Origin: Sphingobacterium faecium
GTDB lineage: Bacteria; Bacteroidota; Bacteroidia; Sphingobacteriales; Sphingobacteriaceae
NCBI RefSeq assembly: GCF_003054045.1
Contig: NZ_QBKH01000005.1
Span: forward strand, 62,001 to 126,000
Reading direction: 5' to 3'
DNA: 64,000 bases
Part shown: in pieces, positions 18,462-26,433 of the stretch
Position numbering within the stretch: position 1 is the first letter of the stretch
Layout: each line of letters opens with the position of its first letter
Notes under the pieces: model-generated
The model's database searches: none
What the model was told of the DNA's origin: nothing
Seen by the model: only the letters and a program-made list of their open reading frames with translations
Translations under genes and position numbers: made by a program

Positions 18462-19970
18462 ATGGATATTCAAGTCAGGAACTTGACGAAGAAAGATTAT
18501 GTTGATTTGAGAAGGTCAATGACCGAAGCTTACCAAGGGGTGGGAGATGTCTGGACAAGAGAAAATATTGTCGATCTCATCGATTTATTTCCAGAAGGGC
18601 AGTTATGTGTGGAAATAGACGGTCATGTTGTCGCCTGTGCACTCTCTATCATTTTAAATTCGAAGAAAAGTAATATATACGATAGCTATTACGAAATTAT
18701 TGACGACGGAAAATTCTCCAAGCATACCAGTGATGGTGATACACTGTATGGGATAGAAGTCTTTGTGCATCCGGATCATCGTGCATTGAGATTGGGTAGA
18801 CGTTTATACGATTCGCGCAAAGAGCTGTGTGAACAAATGAACTTAAAATCTATTATAGCAGGCGGAAGGATTCCCAATTATCACAACTATTCGGATAAGA
18901 TGAGTCCAAGGACGTATATTGAAAAAGTGAAACGTAAAGAAATTTTCGATCCAACTTTAACCTTTCAATTATCCAATGACTTTCATGTTAAGAAAATATT
19001 AAAACATTACCTTCCAGAAGATTCAGAATCTATGGAATTTGCCACTCTATTGGAATGGAATAATATTTATTACGAGTCGGAATCACGATCGATATCGACT
19101 ACCAAACAAACAATCCGTTTAGGCTTGGTACAATGGCAAATGCGTTTGTTTGACAATATTGAAGCTTTTTATGATCAAATCGAATTCTTTGTGGATACGG
19201 TAAGTGATTATGGAACAGATTTTATTATGTTTCCCGAATTTTTCAATTCGCCTTTGATGAGTCCTTATAATGAATTACCAGAACGCTTGGCGATGGAAAA
19301 ATTAGCGGAGAAGACTTCAGAAATTATTGATAAAATCCAACAATTTGCAGTTTCCTATAATGTCAATATCATCGCTGGATCGATGCCTATTATGGAAAAT
19401 AAAAAGTTGTATAACATCTCTTATCTCTGTCACCGGAACGGTAAACTGGATTCTTTTAAAAAGATACACATAACTCCAAATGAAAGTAAGTACTACGGAA
19501 TGACAGGAGGTAATGAAGTGAAAGTATTTGATACCGATTGTGGAAAAGTAGGTTTATTGATTTGTTATGATGTCGAATTTCCTGAACTCAGCCGCATCCT
19601 CGCAGATCAAGGCATGCAGATCTTATTTGTCCCATTTATGACTGACACACAAAATGGTTATATTCGAGTAAGATCTTGCGCTCAGGCTCGTGCTATTGAA
19701 AATGAATGTTATGTTGCGATTGCTGGATCTGTAGGTAATCTACCTCGAGTCAATAATATGGATATTCAATATTCACAATCAGCTGTCTTTACACCATCTG
19801 ATTTTGCCTTTCCAAATAATGCAATCAAGGCAGAAGCAACTCCAAATACAGAGATGGTATTGATTGCTGATGTGGATCTATATGCACTTCGTGACCTTCA
19901 TGAATATGGTACAGTCAAAATTATGAAGGATAGAAGGAAGGATTTATATGAAGTAAAGTTGTTAAAATAA
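18462..19970 (+). CDS. Bifunctional GNAT acetyltransferase / carbon-nitrogen hydrolase
   Basis: Two domains are fused. Residues 1-180 look like a GNAT acetyltransferase, with the acetyl-CoA loop in HPDHRALRLGRRLYDSRKEL. Residues 215-500 are a nitrilase-superfamily amidohydrolase with the Glu-Lys-Cys triad in MFPEFFNSP, FKKIHITPNE and LLICYDVEFPE. The fusion is a known family in many bacteria, but its substrate is not established. I use ATG at 18462; the TTG at 18429 would add 11 residues with no homology that I can see. Confidence 0.9.
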   Translation: MDIQVRNLTKKDYVDLRRSMTEAYQGVGDVWTRENIVDLIDLFPEGQLCVEIDGHVVACALSIILNSKKSNIYDSYYEIIDDGKFSKHTSDGDTLYGIEVFVHPDHRALRLGRRLYDSRKELCEQMNLKSIIAGGRIPNYHNYSDKMSPRTYIEKVKRKEIFDPTLTFQLSNDFHVKKILKHYLPEDSESMEFATLLEWNNIYYESESRSISTTKQTIRLGLVQWQMRLFDNIEAFYDQIEFFVDTVSDYGTDFIMFPEFFNSPLMSPYNELPERLAMEKLAEKTSEIIDKIQQFAVSYNVNIIAGSMPIMENKKLYNISYLCHRNGKLDSFKKIHITPNESKYYGMTGGNEVKVFDTDCGKVGLLICYDVEFPELSRILADQGMQILFVPFMTDTQNGYIRVRSCAQARAIENECYVAIAGSVGNLPRVNNMDIQYSQSAVFTPSDFAFPNNAIKAEATPNTEMVLIADVDLYALRDLHEYGTVKIMKDRRKDLYEVKLLK

Positions 19971-19978
19971 TAACAAAC

Positions 19979-20012
19979 AAAAAAGGGATTTAATTACTTA
20001 AATCCCTTTTTT
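19979..20012. terminator. Bidirectional terminator between the nitrilase and cold-shock genes
   Basis: AAAAAAGGGATTTAA pairs perfectly with its complement around TTAC, with T-runs on both strands. It serves two convergent genes. Confidence 0.9.
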
Positions 20013-20032
20013 GTGCTATATAAAGATGAATG

Positions 20033-20482
20033 TTATTTTTGCAATTTAACATTAACAGCATTCATACCTTTCAATCCTTTTTCTGTTTCAAAAGTAACTT
20101 TATCATTCTCTTTAACAGCGTCAATCAGACCATTAACGTGGAAAAATATTTTATCCTGTGTTTTGAGATCACGAATGAAACCAAAACCTTTATCTGTATT
20201 GTAAAAATTCACTATACCAGATTTAATTAAATCTTCTGGATTTGCTTCATATTTAGCAGTTGATATCGCAATATCTTCTACATTAATTTTTGTTTTTTTC
20301 GTTGGATCAGGAGGTGTTGAAGTTATATTTCCATATTCATCGACATAAACAAACATTTCTTCTAGACTTTTACCTTTATCGGTATTGTTCTTTCTTTCTT
20401 CTTTCTTTTGTTCCTTATCTTGTTTCTTTTTTAACTTCTTTTTCTCTTTTTCTTTTTTGCTAAAACTTTCTGAACTACTCAT
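20033..20482 (-). CDS. Cold-shock-domain protein with a Lys-rich N-terminal extension
   Basis: The C-terminal 65 residues form a cold-shock domain with RNP1 DKGFGFIRD and RNP2 KIFFHV, which binds single-stranded nucleic acid. The first 45 residues are a highly charged Lys/Glu tract, followed by a linker with YVDEYGNITSTPPDP that recurs in Bacteroidota cold-shock proteins. At 149 residues it is about twice the length of E. coli CspA. It probably acts as an RNA chaperone. A leader of about 150 nt with a hairpin precedes it. Confidence 0.9.
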   Translation of the reverse strand: MSSSESFSKKEKEKKKLKKKQDKEQKKEERKNNTDKGKSLEEMFVYVDEYGNITSTPPDPTKKTKINVEDIAISTAKYEANPEDLIKSGIVNFYNTDKGFGFIRDLKTQDKIFFHVNGLIDAVKENDKVTFETEKGLKGMNAVNVKLQK

Positions 20483-20512
20483 TTATTTATTTAAAATTAA
20501 TATTAAACCATA

Positions 20513-20540
20513 TTAAACTACTCAATTTTTAGTAGTTTAA
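20513..20540 (-). promoter_or_regulatory. Hairpin in the 5' leader of the cold-shock gene
   Basis: A perfect 10-bp inverted repeat TTAAACTACT/AGTAGTTTAA with an 8-nt loop lies 31-58 nt upstream of the ATG, within the predicted long leader. Structured leaders control cspA-type mRNAs in other bacteria; a similar role here is inferred. Confidence 0.45.
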
Positions 20541-20642
20541 TTAAACAAAAATCATCGCATTAAATAAATTCAAGGTGAAAGCCATATCTCGAATTAAGAA
20601 AAATGGATATGTTTTAAAACGTAAGGACTCTGCTTAATGACA

Positions 20643-20650
20643 CAAATATA
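20643..20650 (-). promoter_or_regulatory. Possible -7 box for the cold-shock gene
   Basis: The minus strand reads TATATTTG. No TTTG element is at the right spacing. If used, the leader is about 155 nt. Confidence 0.35.
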
Positions 20651-20705
20651 CTAAAAAATAGTGAATATTATATATTATTCATAAAAAAACAGACAAAATA
20701 ACATT

Positions 20706-21269
20706 TTAATTTAAGCTTGGTGATTGTGGGAAATTAGCCACATGAGCATACTTAGCTCCCAATCCGATAACAGCTTGTTTCCAAAGAAGTTCCGTATCCT
20801 TTTCAAACACCAAAGCTGTCGGAAATTTATTTTGAACAGCCCAACTGTTTACTTTGATTTCGGACTCTAACTGTGCTAGTTGCCAACCAGAATAGCCTAA
20901 GAAAAATTTGACTTCATCCTCTTTTATTTTTCCCTGATTTACCAAAGAAAACAGCAATTCAGGATCGCCTCCAAAATAGATATTTTCACGAATTTCATCG
21001 CCACTTAATAGCAAATCAAATCGAGAATGGATGAAAAATAATTCATTTTGCGCCACAGGTCCACCAATATGAAGTGGAAATGAACATGTTGCCATTTCTT
21101 TAACCAAGTCACCTACACAGCCTACCACTTTTTTATTAAGGATAAAACCTAGCGTTCCTTCAGCATCATGATTGCACAATAAAATGACCGATCTCTCAAA
21201 GTTGGGGTCGAGCATAAAGGGTTCGGATATTAATAAACAGCCTGTTTTTGGATCAAGTTCGTTAAACAT
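20706..21269 (-). CDS. YqgE/AlgH family protein
   Basis: This 187-residue protein shows the UPF0301 signatures: GCLLISEPFMLDPNFERSVILL near the start, then EGTLGFILNK, LHIGGPVAQNELFFIHS and FFLGYSGWQLAQLESEI. Its biochemical role is unknown; AlgH was named from alginate regulation in Pseudomonas, which does not carry over. It is transcribed away from pdxH and shares the 130-bp upstream region with it. Confidence 0.92.
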   Translation of the reverse strand: MFNELDPKTGCLLISEPFMLDPNFERSVILLCNHDAEGTLGFILNKKVVGCVGDLVKEMATCSFPLHIGGPVAQNELFFIHSRFDLLLSGDEIRENIYFGGDPELLFSLVNQGKIKEDEVKFFLGYSGWQLAQLESEIKVNSWAVQNKFPTALVFEKDTELLWKQAVIGLGAKYAHVANFPQSPSLN

Positions 21270-21368
21270 TTTCTTTATGAATTAGACTTATAATACAATA
21301 AAATTAATGCCAAAGTCATTTTGCGAATTAATTTATACTAGATTAGTCGATAAAAATAAGTGAATTTA

Positions 21369-21385
21369 GTATGTTTGTGACATAC
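21369..21385. promoter_or_regulatory. -7 box and overlapping inverted repeat upstream of pdxH
   Basis: TATGTTTG at 21370-21377 matches TAnnTTTG (no clear -33). It lies inside a perfect inverted repeat GTATGT-TTGTG-ACATAC (21369-21385), so a protein bound there would cover the promoter. The leader to the pdxH ATG would be about 18 nt. Confidence 0.4.
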
Positions 21386-21399
21386 ATAAATTTAAAGTC

Positions 21400-22053
21400 A
21401 TGGCAATCGAACACAAAGATATTGCCGCTATCCGACAAGATTATGCATTAGGTAATCTATGTGAAAGCGACGTTAGCAACAATCCTTTAGTGCAATTTGA
21501 AAAATGGTTTAACGAAGCTATTCATAGTGAGGTGCTTGAAGCCAACGCAATGGTTTTATCCACAGTAGGTGAGTTTTCATTACCCTCATCACGTATCGTA
21601 TTATTAAAAGATCTGAAAAATAACGGATTTAGTTTTTTTACAAATTTTAATAGCCGCAAAGGGTTAGAAATAGATAGCAACCCACATGTGGCTGCCTTAT
21701 TCTTCTGGCCAGAACTCCAGCGTCAAGTTCGTATTGAAGGATTAATAGAAAAGCTTCCAGCAGAAGATTCAGACGAATATTTTCAATCTAGACCAAAAGG
21801 AAGCCGCATTGGTGCACTAGCATCACCGCAGAGTGAAACGATTCCCAATCGTTCTTTTTTAGAAGGAAGAGTCGCGGATCTTGAAAAACAATTCGAAAAC
21901 CAAGAAGTGGTACCTCGTCCAGAGTTTTGGGGCGGTTATTTAATTAAACCGCTATATATCGAATTTTGGCAAGGGCGTTCAAGCCGGTTACACGATAGAA
22001 TTGCTTTCCAAAAAGTATCAGATTCATGGAAAATAATTCGTTTAGCACCTTAG
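21400..22053 (+). CDS. pdxH: Pyridoxamine 5'-phosphate oxidase
   Basis: This FMN enzyme oxidises pyridoxine or pyridoxamine 5'-phosphate to pyridoxal 5'-phosphate. Family signatures are visible: the SRIVLLKDLKNNGFSFFTN strand pair, NSRKGLEI, LFFWPELQRQVRIEG, RPKGSRIGALASPQS and the C-terminal IEFWQGRSSRLHDRI, which contributes to the substrate site. Length 217 is normal. It starts a three-gene run with nuoC only 4 bp downstream, an unusual pairing. Confidence 0.96.
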   Translation: MAIEHKDIAAIRQDYALGNLCESDVSNNPLVQFEKWFNEAIHSEVLEANAMVLSTVGEFSLPSSRIVLLKDLKNNGFSFFTNFNSRKGLEIDSNPHVAALFFWPELQRQVRIEGLIEKLPAEDSDEYFQSRPKGSRIGALASPQSETIPNRSFLEGRVADLEKQFENQEVVPRPEFWGGYLIKPLYIEFWQGRSSRLHDRIAFQKVSDSWKIIRLAP

Positions 22054-22057
22054 TCAC

Positions 22058-22549
22058 ATGAATACACAAGAAATTTCAACTTTAATCATTTCTAGATTTG
22101 GCGAACACGCCATTGAAAAAATAGAGGAAATGGGTCTACAGCCAGCACTATTTATTCAGGTTGATCTTTTAGAAGATATCTGCTTTTATTTACGTGATGA
22201 AAAAGGATTATATTTTGATTTTCTAAATAATATCTCGGCAGTTGATCTCCATGAAGATGGATTTTTAATCACCTATCACTTAACATCTATTCCTTATCTA
22301 CATACCTTGGTGCTGAAGGTTCTAATCGCAAATGATCGAGATGAAGCACATCTACCAGAATTGCCATCTGTATCAGCGGTCTGGAAAACAGCAGATTGGC
22401 ACGAACGCGAAGCATTTGATTTGATGGGAATATTTTTCACAAATCATCCTGATCTCAGACGTATTTTACTTCCTGATGATTGGCAAGGCTACCCCCTAAG
22501 AAAAGATTATCAAGATCCTGAAAGTTATCATGGAATCACAATTAAATAA
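22058..22549 (+). CDS. nuoC: NADH-quinone oxidoreductase subunit C
   Basis: This is the 30-kDa-type subunit in the peripheral arm of complex I. The C-terminal signature is complete: [12 protein letters not shown], then [14 protein letters not shown] and [16 protein letters not shown]. The 163-residue length is that of a separate NuoC, not a NuoCD fusion. It is followed by nuoD after 23 bp, but neither nuoA/B nor nuoE-N is adjacent: pdxH is upstream and a promoter-terminator segment is downstream. Confidence 0.94.
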   Translation: MNTQEISTLIISRFGEHAIEKIEEMGLQPALFIQVDLLEDICFYLRDEKGLYFDFLNNISAVDLHEDGFLITYHLTSIPYLHTLVLKVLIANDRDEAHLPELPSVSAVWKTADWHEREAFDLMGIFFTNHPDLRRILLPDDWQGYPLRKDYQDPESYHGITIK

Positions 22550-22572
22550 TTAAGAACTCGATAACAACATAT

Positions 22573-23769
22573 ATGTCGAATACGAAGTATACTGCTGCTT
22601 TAGAAAAATACGAACAACATCTAGCAAGTATTGGATCTCAGGAAATGATCATCAATATGGGACCTCAACATCCTTCGACGCACGGTGTGCTTCGATTGCA
22701 ATTGATAACAGATGGCGAAATCGTAAAAGAGGTTATTCCGCATTTAGGTTATTTACATCGTTGCTTCGATAAACATGCCGAATCCATGAACTATGGAAAG
22801 AGTATTCCGTTTACAGATCGATTGGACTATTTATCATCGATGAATAATAGCCACGCATTTGTAATGGGAGTAGAAAGAATGTTGGGCATAGCTGATAAAA
22901 TTCCTAAAAGAGTAGAATATATACGTGTATTGGTTTGTGAACTCAACCGCATCGCCTCGCATTTAATCGGAATAGGTACTTACGGTATCGATATTGGTGC
23001 ATTTACACCATTTATGTGGTGTTTTAGAGATCGTGAACATATCATGAATATGCTGGAATGGGTTTCCGGTTCACGTATGTTGTACAATTATATCTGGGTC
23101 GGAGGCTTGTTTTACGATCTACCTGTAGGCTTTGAGCAGCGCTGTGCCGAATTTATCACCTATTTTAAACCAAAATTGGTGGAACTTGATCAATTGTTGA
23201 CCGAAAATCAAATCTTTATTTCCCGAACAGCCAACATTGGCATATTGCCAGCCGATGTGGCTATTAATTATGGTGTCTCAGGGCCCATGTTACGAGCATC
23301 AGGAATAAAATGGGATCTCAGGAGAATCGATGCATACTCTGCATATCCAGAGATTGATTTTGATATTCCGGTTGGAAAAGGAGAGATGGGGACAGTTGGT
23401 GATTGTTGGGACCGATATAAGATACGTGTTGATGAAGTGAAAGAATCTGTAAAGATTATTGAACAATGCTTAGAAAGATTGATAAAAGACTTTCCGCGTA
23501 CGGATACGTTTGACCCTAGGGCATTAGTACCCAAAAAAGTAAATTTAAAAGCGCAAGATTATTACGTAAGAGCGGAAAATCCGAAAGGAGAATTAGGGTT
23601 TTACTTTGTCACTCAAGAGAAGTCTGATATCCCCAAAAGAGTGAAAGCACGTGGACCCAGTTTCAATAACCTTTCTGTATTACCTGAGCTAGGTAAAGGA
23701 ACGTTAATAGCAGACCTCATCGCCATATTGGGATCTATGGATATTGTATTGGGCGAGGTAGATCGCTAA
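22573..23769 (+). CDS. nuoD: NADH-quinone oxidoreductase subunit D
   Basis: This is the 49-kDa-type subunit that helps form the quinone site of complex I. Typical features are [15 protein letters not shown] near residue 30, [45 protein letters not shown] and [13 protein letters not shown]. Length 398 is normal, and the C-terminal DIVLGEVDR is complete. It is the last gene of the pdxH-nuoC-nuoD run. The other complex I genes must lie elsewhere if the enzyme is functional. Confidence 0.95.
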   Translation: MSNTKYTAALEKYEQHLASIGSQEMIINMGPQHPSTHGVLRLQLITDGEIVKEVIPHLGYLHRCFDKHAESMNYGKSIPFTDRLDYLSSMNNSHAFVMGVERMLGIADKIPKRVEYIRVLVCELNRIASHLIGIGTYGIDIGAFTPFMWCFRDREHIMNMLEWVSGSRMLYNYIWVGGLFYDLPVGFEQRCAEFITYFKPKLVELDQLLTENQIFISRTANIGILPADVAINYGVSGPMLRASGIKWDLRRIDAYSAYPEIDFDIPVGKGEMGTVGDCWDRYKIRVDEVKESVKIIEQCLERLIKDFPRTDTFDPRALVPKKVNLKAQDYYVRAENPKGELGFYFVTQEKSDIPKRVKARGPSFNNLSVLPELGKGTLIADLIAILGSMDIVLGEVDR

Positions 23770-23820
23770 TTCGGGACTTTGTAATTTTTATGTTATGAAC
23801 AGGCATAAAAACGCAAATTC

Positions 23821-23852
23821 TTTGGTTGATAAAACCTTTTATCTTATATTTG
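23821..23852 (+). promoter_or_regulatory. Strong promoter-like sequence between nuoD and the mannosyltransferase gene
   Basis: TTTG at 23821-23824, a 20-bp spacer and TATATTTG at 23845-23852 match the Bacteroidota promoter consensus completely. The predicted start is near 23857, only about 30 bp before a terminator. Confidence 0.55.
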
Positions 23853-23856
23853 TGAT

Positions 23857-23920
23857 CTCATAATTTAAGTTTATAATTGGTTAATAAAAGTCCGCTATTG
23901 CAAAATAGTGGACTTTTTTA
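23857..23920 (+). ncRNA. Candidate short RNA or attenuated leader
   Basis: A good promoter just upstream and an intrinsic terminator at the end define a transcript of about 64 nt with no start codon followed by an open frame. It could be a small RNA. Alternatively, it could be the 5' leader of the mannosyltransferase-ruvB unit with an attenuator. No known RNA family is recognised. Confidence 0.35.
23886..23920 (+). terminator. Intrinsic terminator downstream of nuoD
   Basis: A 14-bp stem AAAAGTCCGCTATT/AATAGTGGACTTTT (one G-T pair) with a GCAA loop is followed by a T-run. Confidence 0.85.
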
Positions 23921-24008
23921 TTTTTAATCTAGCCCCATTATTGCCATTAAAGTCCAATCAGAATCCCAATAAAATTAGTAACTTTACCCCATACAAAATG
24001 TTTTTAAA

Positions 24009-24734
24009 GTGGCCGATAGTTTAGTTATCATACCTACATACAACGAAAAGGAAAATATTGAAAAAATAATTCGTAAAGTATTTTCACTCACAGTACCTTT
24101 TCATATTTTAATCGTTGATGACGGTTCTCCAGATGGAACTGCGCAGATAGTGCGATCTTTGCAGGCAGAGTTTGGAGGACGATTGTTTATTGAAGAACGC
24201 ATTGGAAAATTGGGATTGGGTACGGCTTATATCCACGGGTTTAGATGGGCTCTTGAACGCCATTATGAATTTATCTTTGAAATGGATGCAGATTTTAGTC
24301 ATAATCCCGAAGACCTCATCCGTTTAAGACAGAGCTGCCTCGATGGTGCAGACATGAGCATTGGATCACGTTATATTAAAGGAGTAAATGTGGTCAATTG
24401 GCCGATGAATAGGGTATTGATGTCTTATTTTGCATCCGTATATGTGCGGTTCATCACAGGTATCAATATTCAAGATGCTACGGCAGGCTTTGTATGTTTT
24501 AGGAGAAAAGTACTGGAACGTATACCACTAGATAAAATCAAATTTGTAGGTTATGCATTTCAGATTGAAATGAAATTTACAGCAATACAATATGGATTCA
24601 AGGTTGTAGAAGTTCCAATTATCTTTACAGATCGTACAGAAGGAACATCAAAAATGAGTACAAGTATTTTTAAAGAAGCTTTTTTTGGCGTTATTCAATT
24701 GAAAATATCAAGCTGGACGCGAAAATATAATTAA
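24009..24734 (+). CDS. Polyprenol-phosphate mannosyltransferase (DPM1-like GT2)
   Basis: This is a GT-A glycosyltransferase of family 2. The opening SLVIIPTYNEKENIEKII, the nucleotide-binding VDDGSPDGTA, the catalytic EMDADFSHNP with its DxD, and GSRYIKGVNVVNWP place it with dolichol- or polyprenol-phosphate mannose synthases. Length 241 matches the soluble form without a membrane tail. The start is GTG at 24009, because the nearby ATG at 23998 is out of frame. ruvB follows after 21 bp. Confidence 0.88.
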   Translation: MADSLVIIPTYNEKENIEKIIRKVFSLTVPFHILIVDDGSPDGTAQIVRSLQAEFGGRLFIEERIGKLGLGTAYIHGFRWALERHYEFIFEMDADFSHNPEDLIRLRQSCLDGADMSIGSRYIKGVNVVNWPMNRVLMSYFASVYVRFITGINIQDATAGFVCFRRKVLERIPLDKIKFVGYAFQIEMKFTAIQYGFKVVEVPIIFTDRTEGTSKMSTSIFKEAFFGVIQLKISSWTRKYN

Positions 24735-24755
24735 ATCGAAGAAAGGGAAGCGTAA

Positions 24756-25778
24756 ATGAATGAACACTTAGATCCGAATGCGGAGAATTTAAATAACACG
24801 GATCGGGATATTGAACGTGTATTACGGCCGCAAGTATTTGAGGATTTCACTGGACAGGAGAAGATTTTGGAGAATCTTAATATTTTTGTTAAGGCTGCAA
24901 AATTAAGAGGAGAGTCCTTGGATCATGTTTTACTTCATGGCCCTCCAGGTCTTGGTAAAACGACACTCTCTAATATCATCGCCAATGAGATGGGGGTAGG
25001 CATCAAGATTACATCAGGTCCTGTATTGGACAAACCTGGTGATCTGGCTGGCCTATTGACCAACCTAGAAGAAGGCGATGTACTATTTATTGATGAGATC
25101 CATCGATTAAGTCCAATAGTGGAAGAGTATTTGTATTCAGCTATGGAAGACTTTAAGATCGATATCATGCTAGAAACTGGACCCAATGCGCGTTCAGTAC
25201 AAATATCGTTAAATCCATTTACATTAATTGGAGCCACTACACGTTCCGGACTATTAACTTCCCCTTTAAGAGCCCGATTTGGGATCAATGCACGCCTACA
25301 ATATTATGATGTTAAATTATTGACCACCATTGTATTGAGATCTGCTGATATTCTTAAAACACCGATCAGCGATGAAGGAGCCTATGAAATAGCACGTAGG
25401 AGCAGAGGAACACCACGTATTGCCAATGCCCTTTTAAGAAGAACTCGAGATTTTGCACAGATCAAAGGGACAGGTTCTATTGAAAGGGAAATTGCCAAAT
25501 ATGCATTAAATGCATTAAATGTTGATGAAAATGGTTTAGATGAAATGGATAATCGCATCTTAACTACCATTATCGATAAATTTAAAGGCGGACCTGTTGG
25601 TTTAAAAACAATTGCTACTGCAGTTGGTGAAGACGAAGGAACGATTGAAGAAGTGTATGAACCTTTCTTGATTCAAGAAGGTTATCTCATGCGTACATCA
25701 AGAGGTCGAGAATGTACAGAAGCGGCTTTTAGACACCTCGGTAGAACATATGCCCATAAGGGAAATACGCTTTTTTAA
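24756..25778 (+). CDS. ruvB: Holliday junction branch migration helicase RuvB
   Basis: This is the AAA+ motor of the RuvABC complex. It shows Walker [15 protein letters not shown] near residue 66, Walker B FIDEIHRL, sensor 1 [18 protein letters not shown], the arginine-finger and sensor 2 region SRGTPRIAN, and a C-terminal winged helix (residues 265-335). Length 340 is normal. ruvA and ruvC are not in the window. It is probably cotranscribed with the mannosyltransferase gene. Confidence 0.97.
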   Translation: MNEHLDPNAENLNNTDRDIERVLRPQVFEDFTGQEKILENLNIFVKAAKLRGESLDHVLLHGPPGLGKTTLSNIIANEMGVGIKITSGPVLDKPGDLAGLLTNLEEGDVLFIDEIHRLSPIVEEYLYSAMEDFKIDIMLETGPNARSVQISLNPFTLIGATTRSGLLTSPLRARFGINARLQYYDVKLLTTIVLRSADILKTPISDEGAYEIARRSRGTPRIANALLRRTRDFAQIKGTGSIEREIAKYALNALNVDENGLDEMDNRILTTIIDKFKGGPVGLKTIATAVGEDEGTIEEVYEPFLIQEGYLMRTSRGRECTEAAFRHLGRTYAHKGNTLF

Positions 25779-25878
25779 AATACATCCTTGTCATTTAGGG
25801 TCACATGGTCAAGCAATAGTTGTTGATCATGTTATCAGAATCTGATATGAATGATTATTGTGAATGGAGATATAAATA

Positions 25879-26430
25879 CTACTTCTTACTCTTTTTTAAA
25901 ATCTTTAAACTCCGGCTTTTAATAGCTGGAGTAGGATTTACCCGAAGTAAATACTCTACTTGTGTATCCAACTCCTCTCTTATCCAAGGATATTTAACGC
26001 TCAATTGATCTAAAATATCCATGCAATTTGCAAGTACAGCGATAGGGCAGGAAGGGTCAATTAACCAGCTGAAAGACACATTAGTTATAATTTCATATTC
26101 TACCTCAGTCAATCGAATGTATGTTGCTTTGGGAGAAGTTAGGTGCATGACAACTTTACTATAGCTCCTCGCGCAACTCCAATTGTTCAACGTGCTTAAG
26201 TTGTGGATAAGCAAGCTGGAGATGCTTTTGTTCAATAGCTTTTTGTCTTTCAATACAATAGTTTCAAATACCCATGCACTTCGAAAAGCAAGTTGCCTAT
26301 CTTTCTGGTATGTTGATAGCTCCAATAGGTCTATCAAAGAAAGTCCTTGTAATATATTCAAAGAAAAATCCGCTACCTGATACTGCGTATAGATAGCGGA
26401 AAAAATTTCTAGTTTTTGTTTTGTAATCAT
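25879..26430 (-). CDS. Hypothetical helical protein downstream of the DPP4-like peptidase
   Basis: This 183-residue soluble protein is predicted to be almost wholly alpha-helical. Repeated patterns such as FRSAWVFETIVLKD, FSWLIDPSCPIAVLANCMDIL and PAIKSRSLKILKK resemble HEAT- or ARM-like repeats. I do not recognise the family. It starts 3 bp after the DPP4-like stop codon, so the two are translationally linked. Nothing suggests export. Confidence 0.7.
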   Translation of the reverse strand: MITKQKLEIFSAIYTQYQVADFSLNILQGLSLIDLLELSTYQKDRQLAFRSAWVFETIVLKDKKLLNKSISSLLIHNLSTLNNWSCARSYSKVVMHLTSPKATYIRLTEVEYEIITNVSFSWLIDPSCPIAVLANCMDILDQLSVKYPWIREELDTQVEYLLRVNPTPAIKSRSLKILKKSKK

Positions 26431-26433
26431 TGA

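Noticed and set aside
25820..26008. 62-codon plus-strand frame after ruvB
   Set aside because: It is mostly antisense to the hypothetical gene at 25879-26430, which is linked to the DPP4-like gene and has a better amino acid composition.
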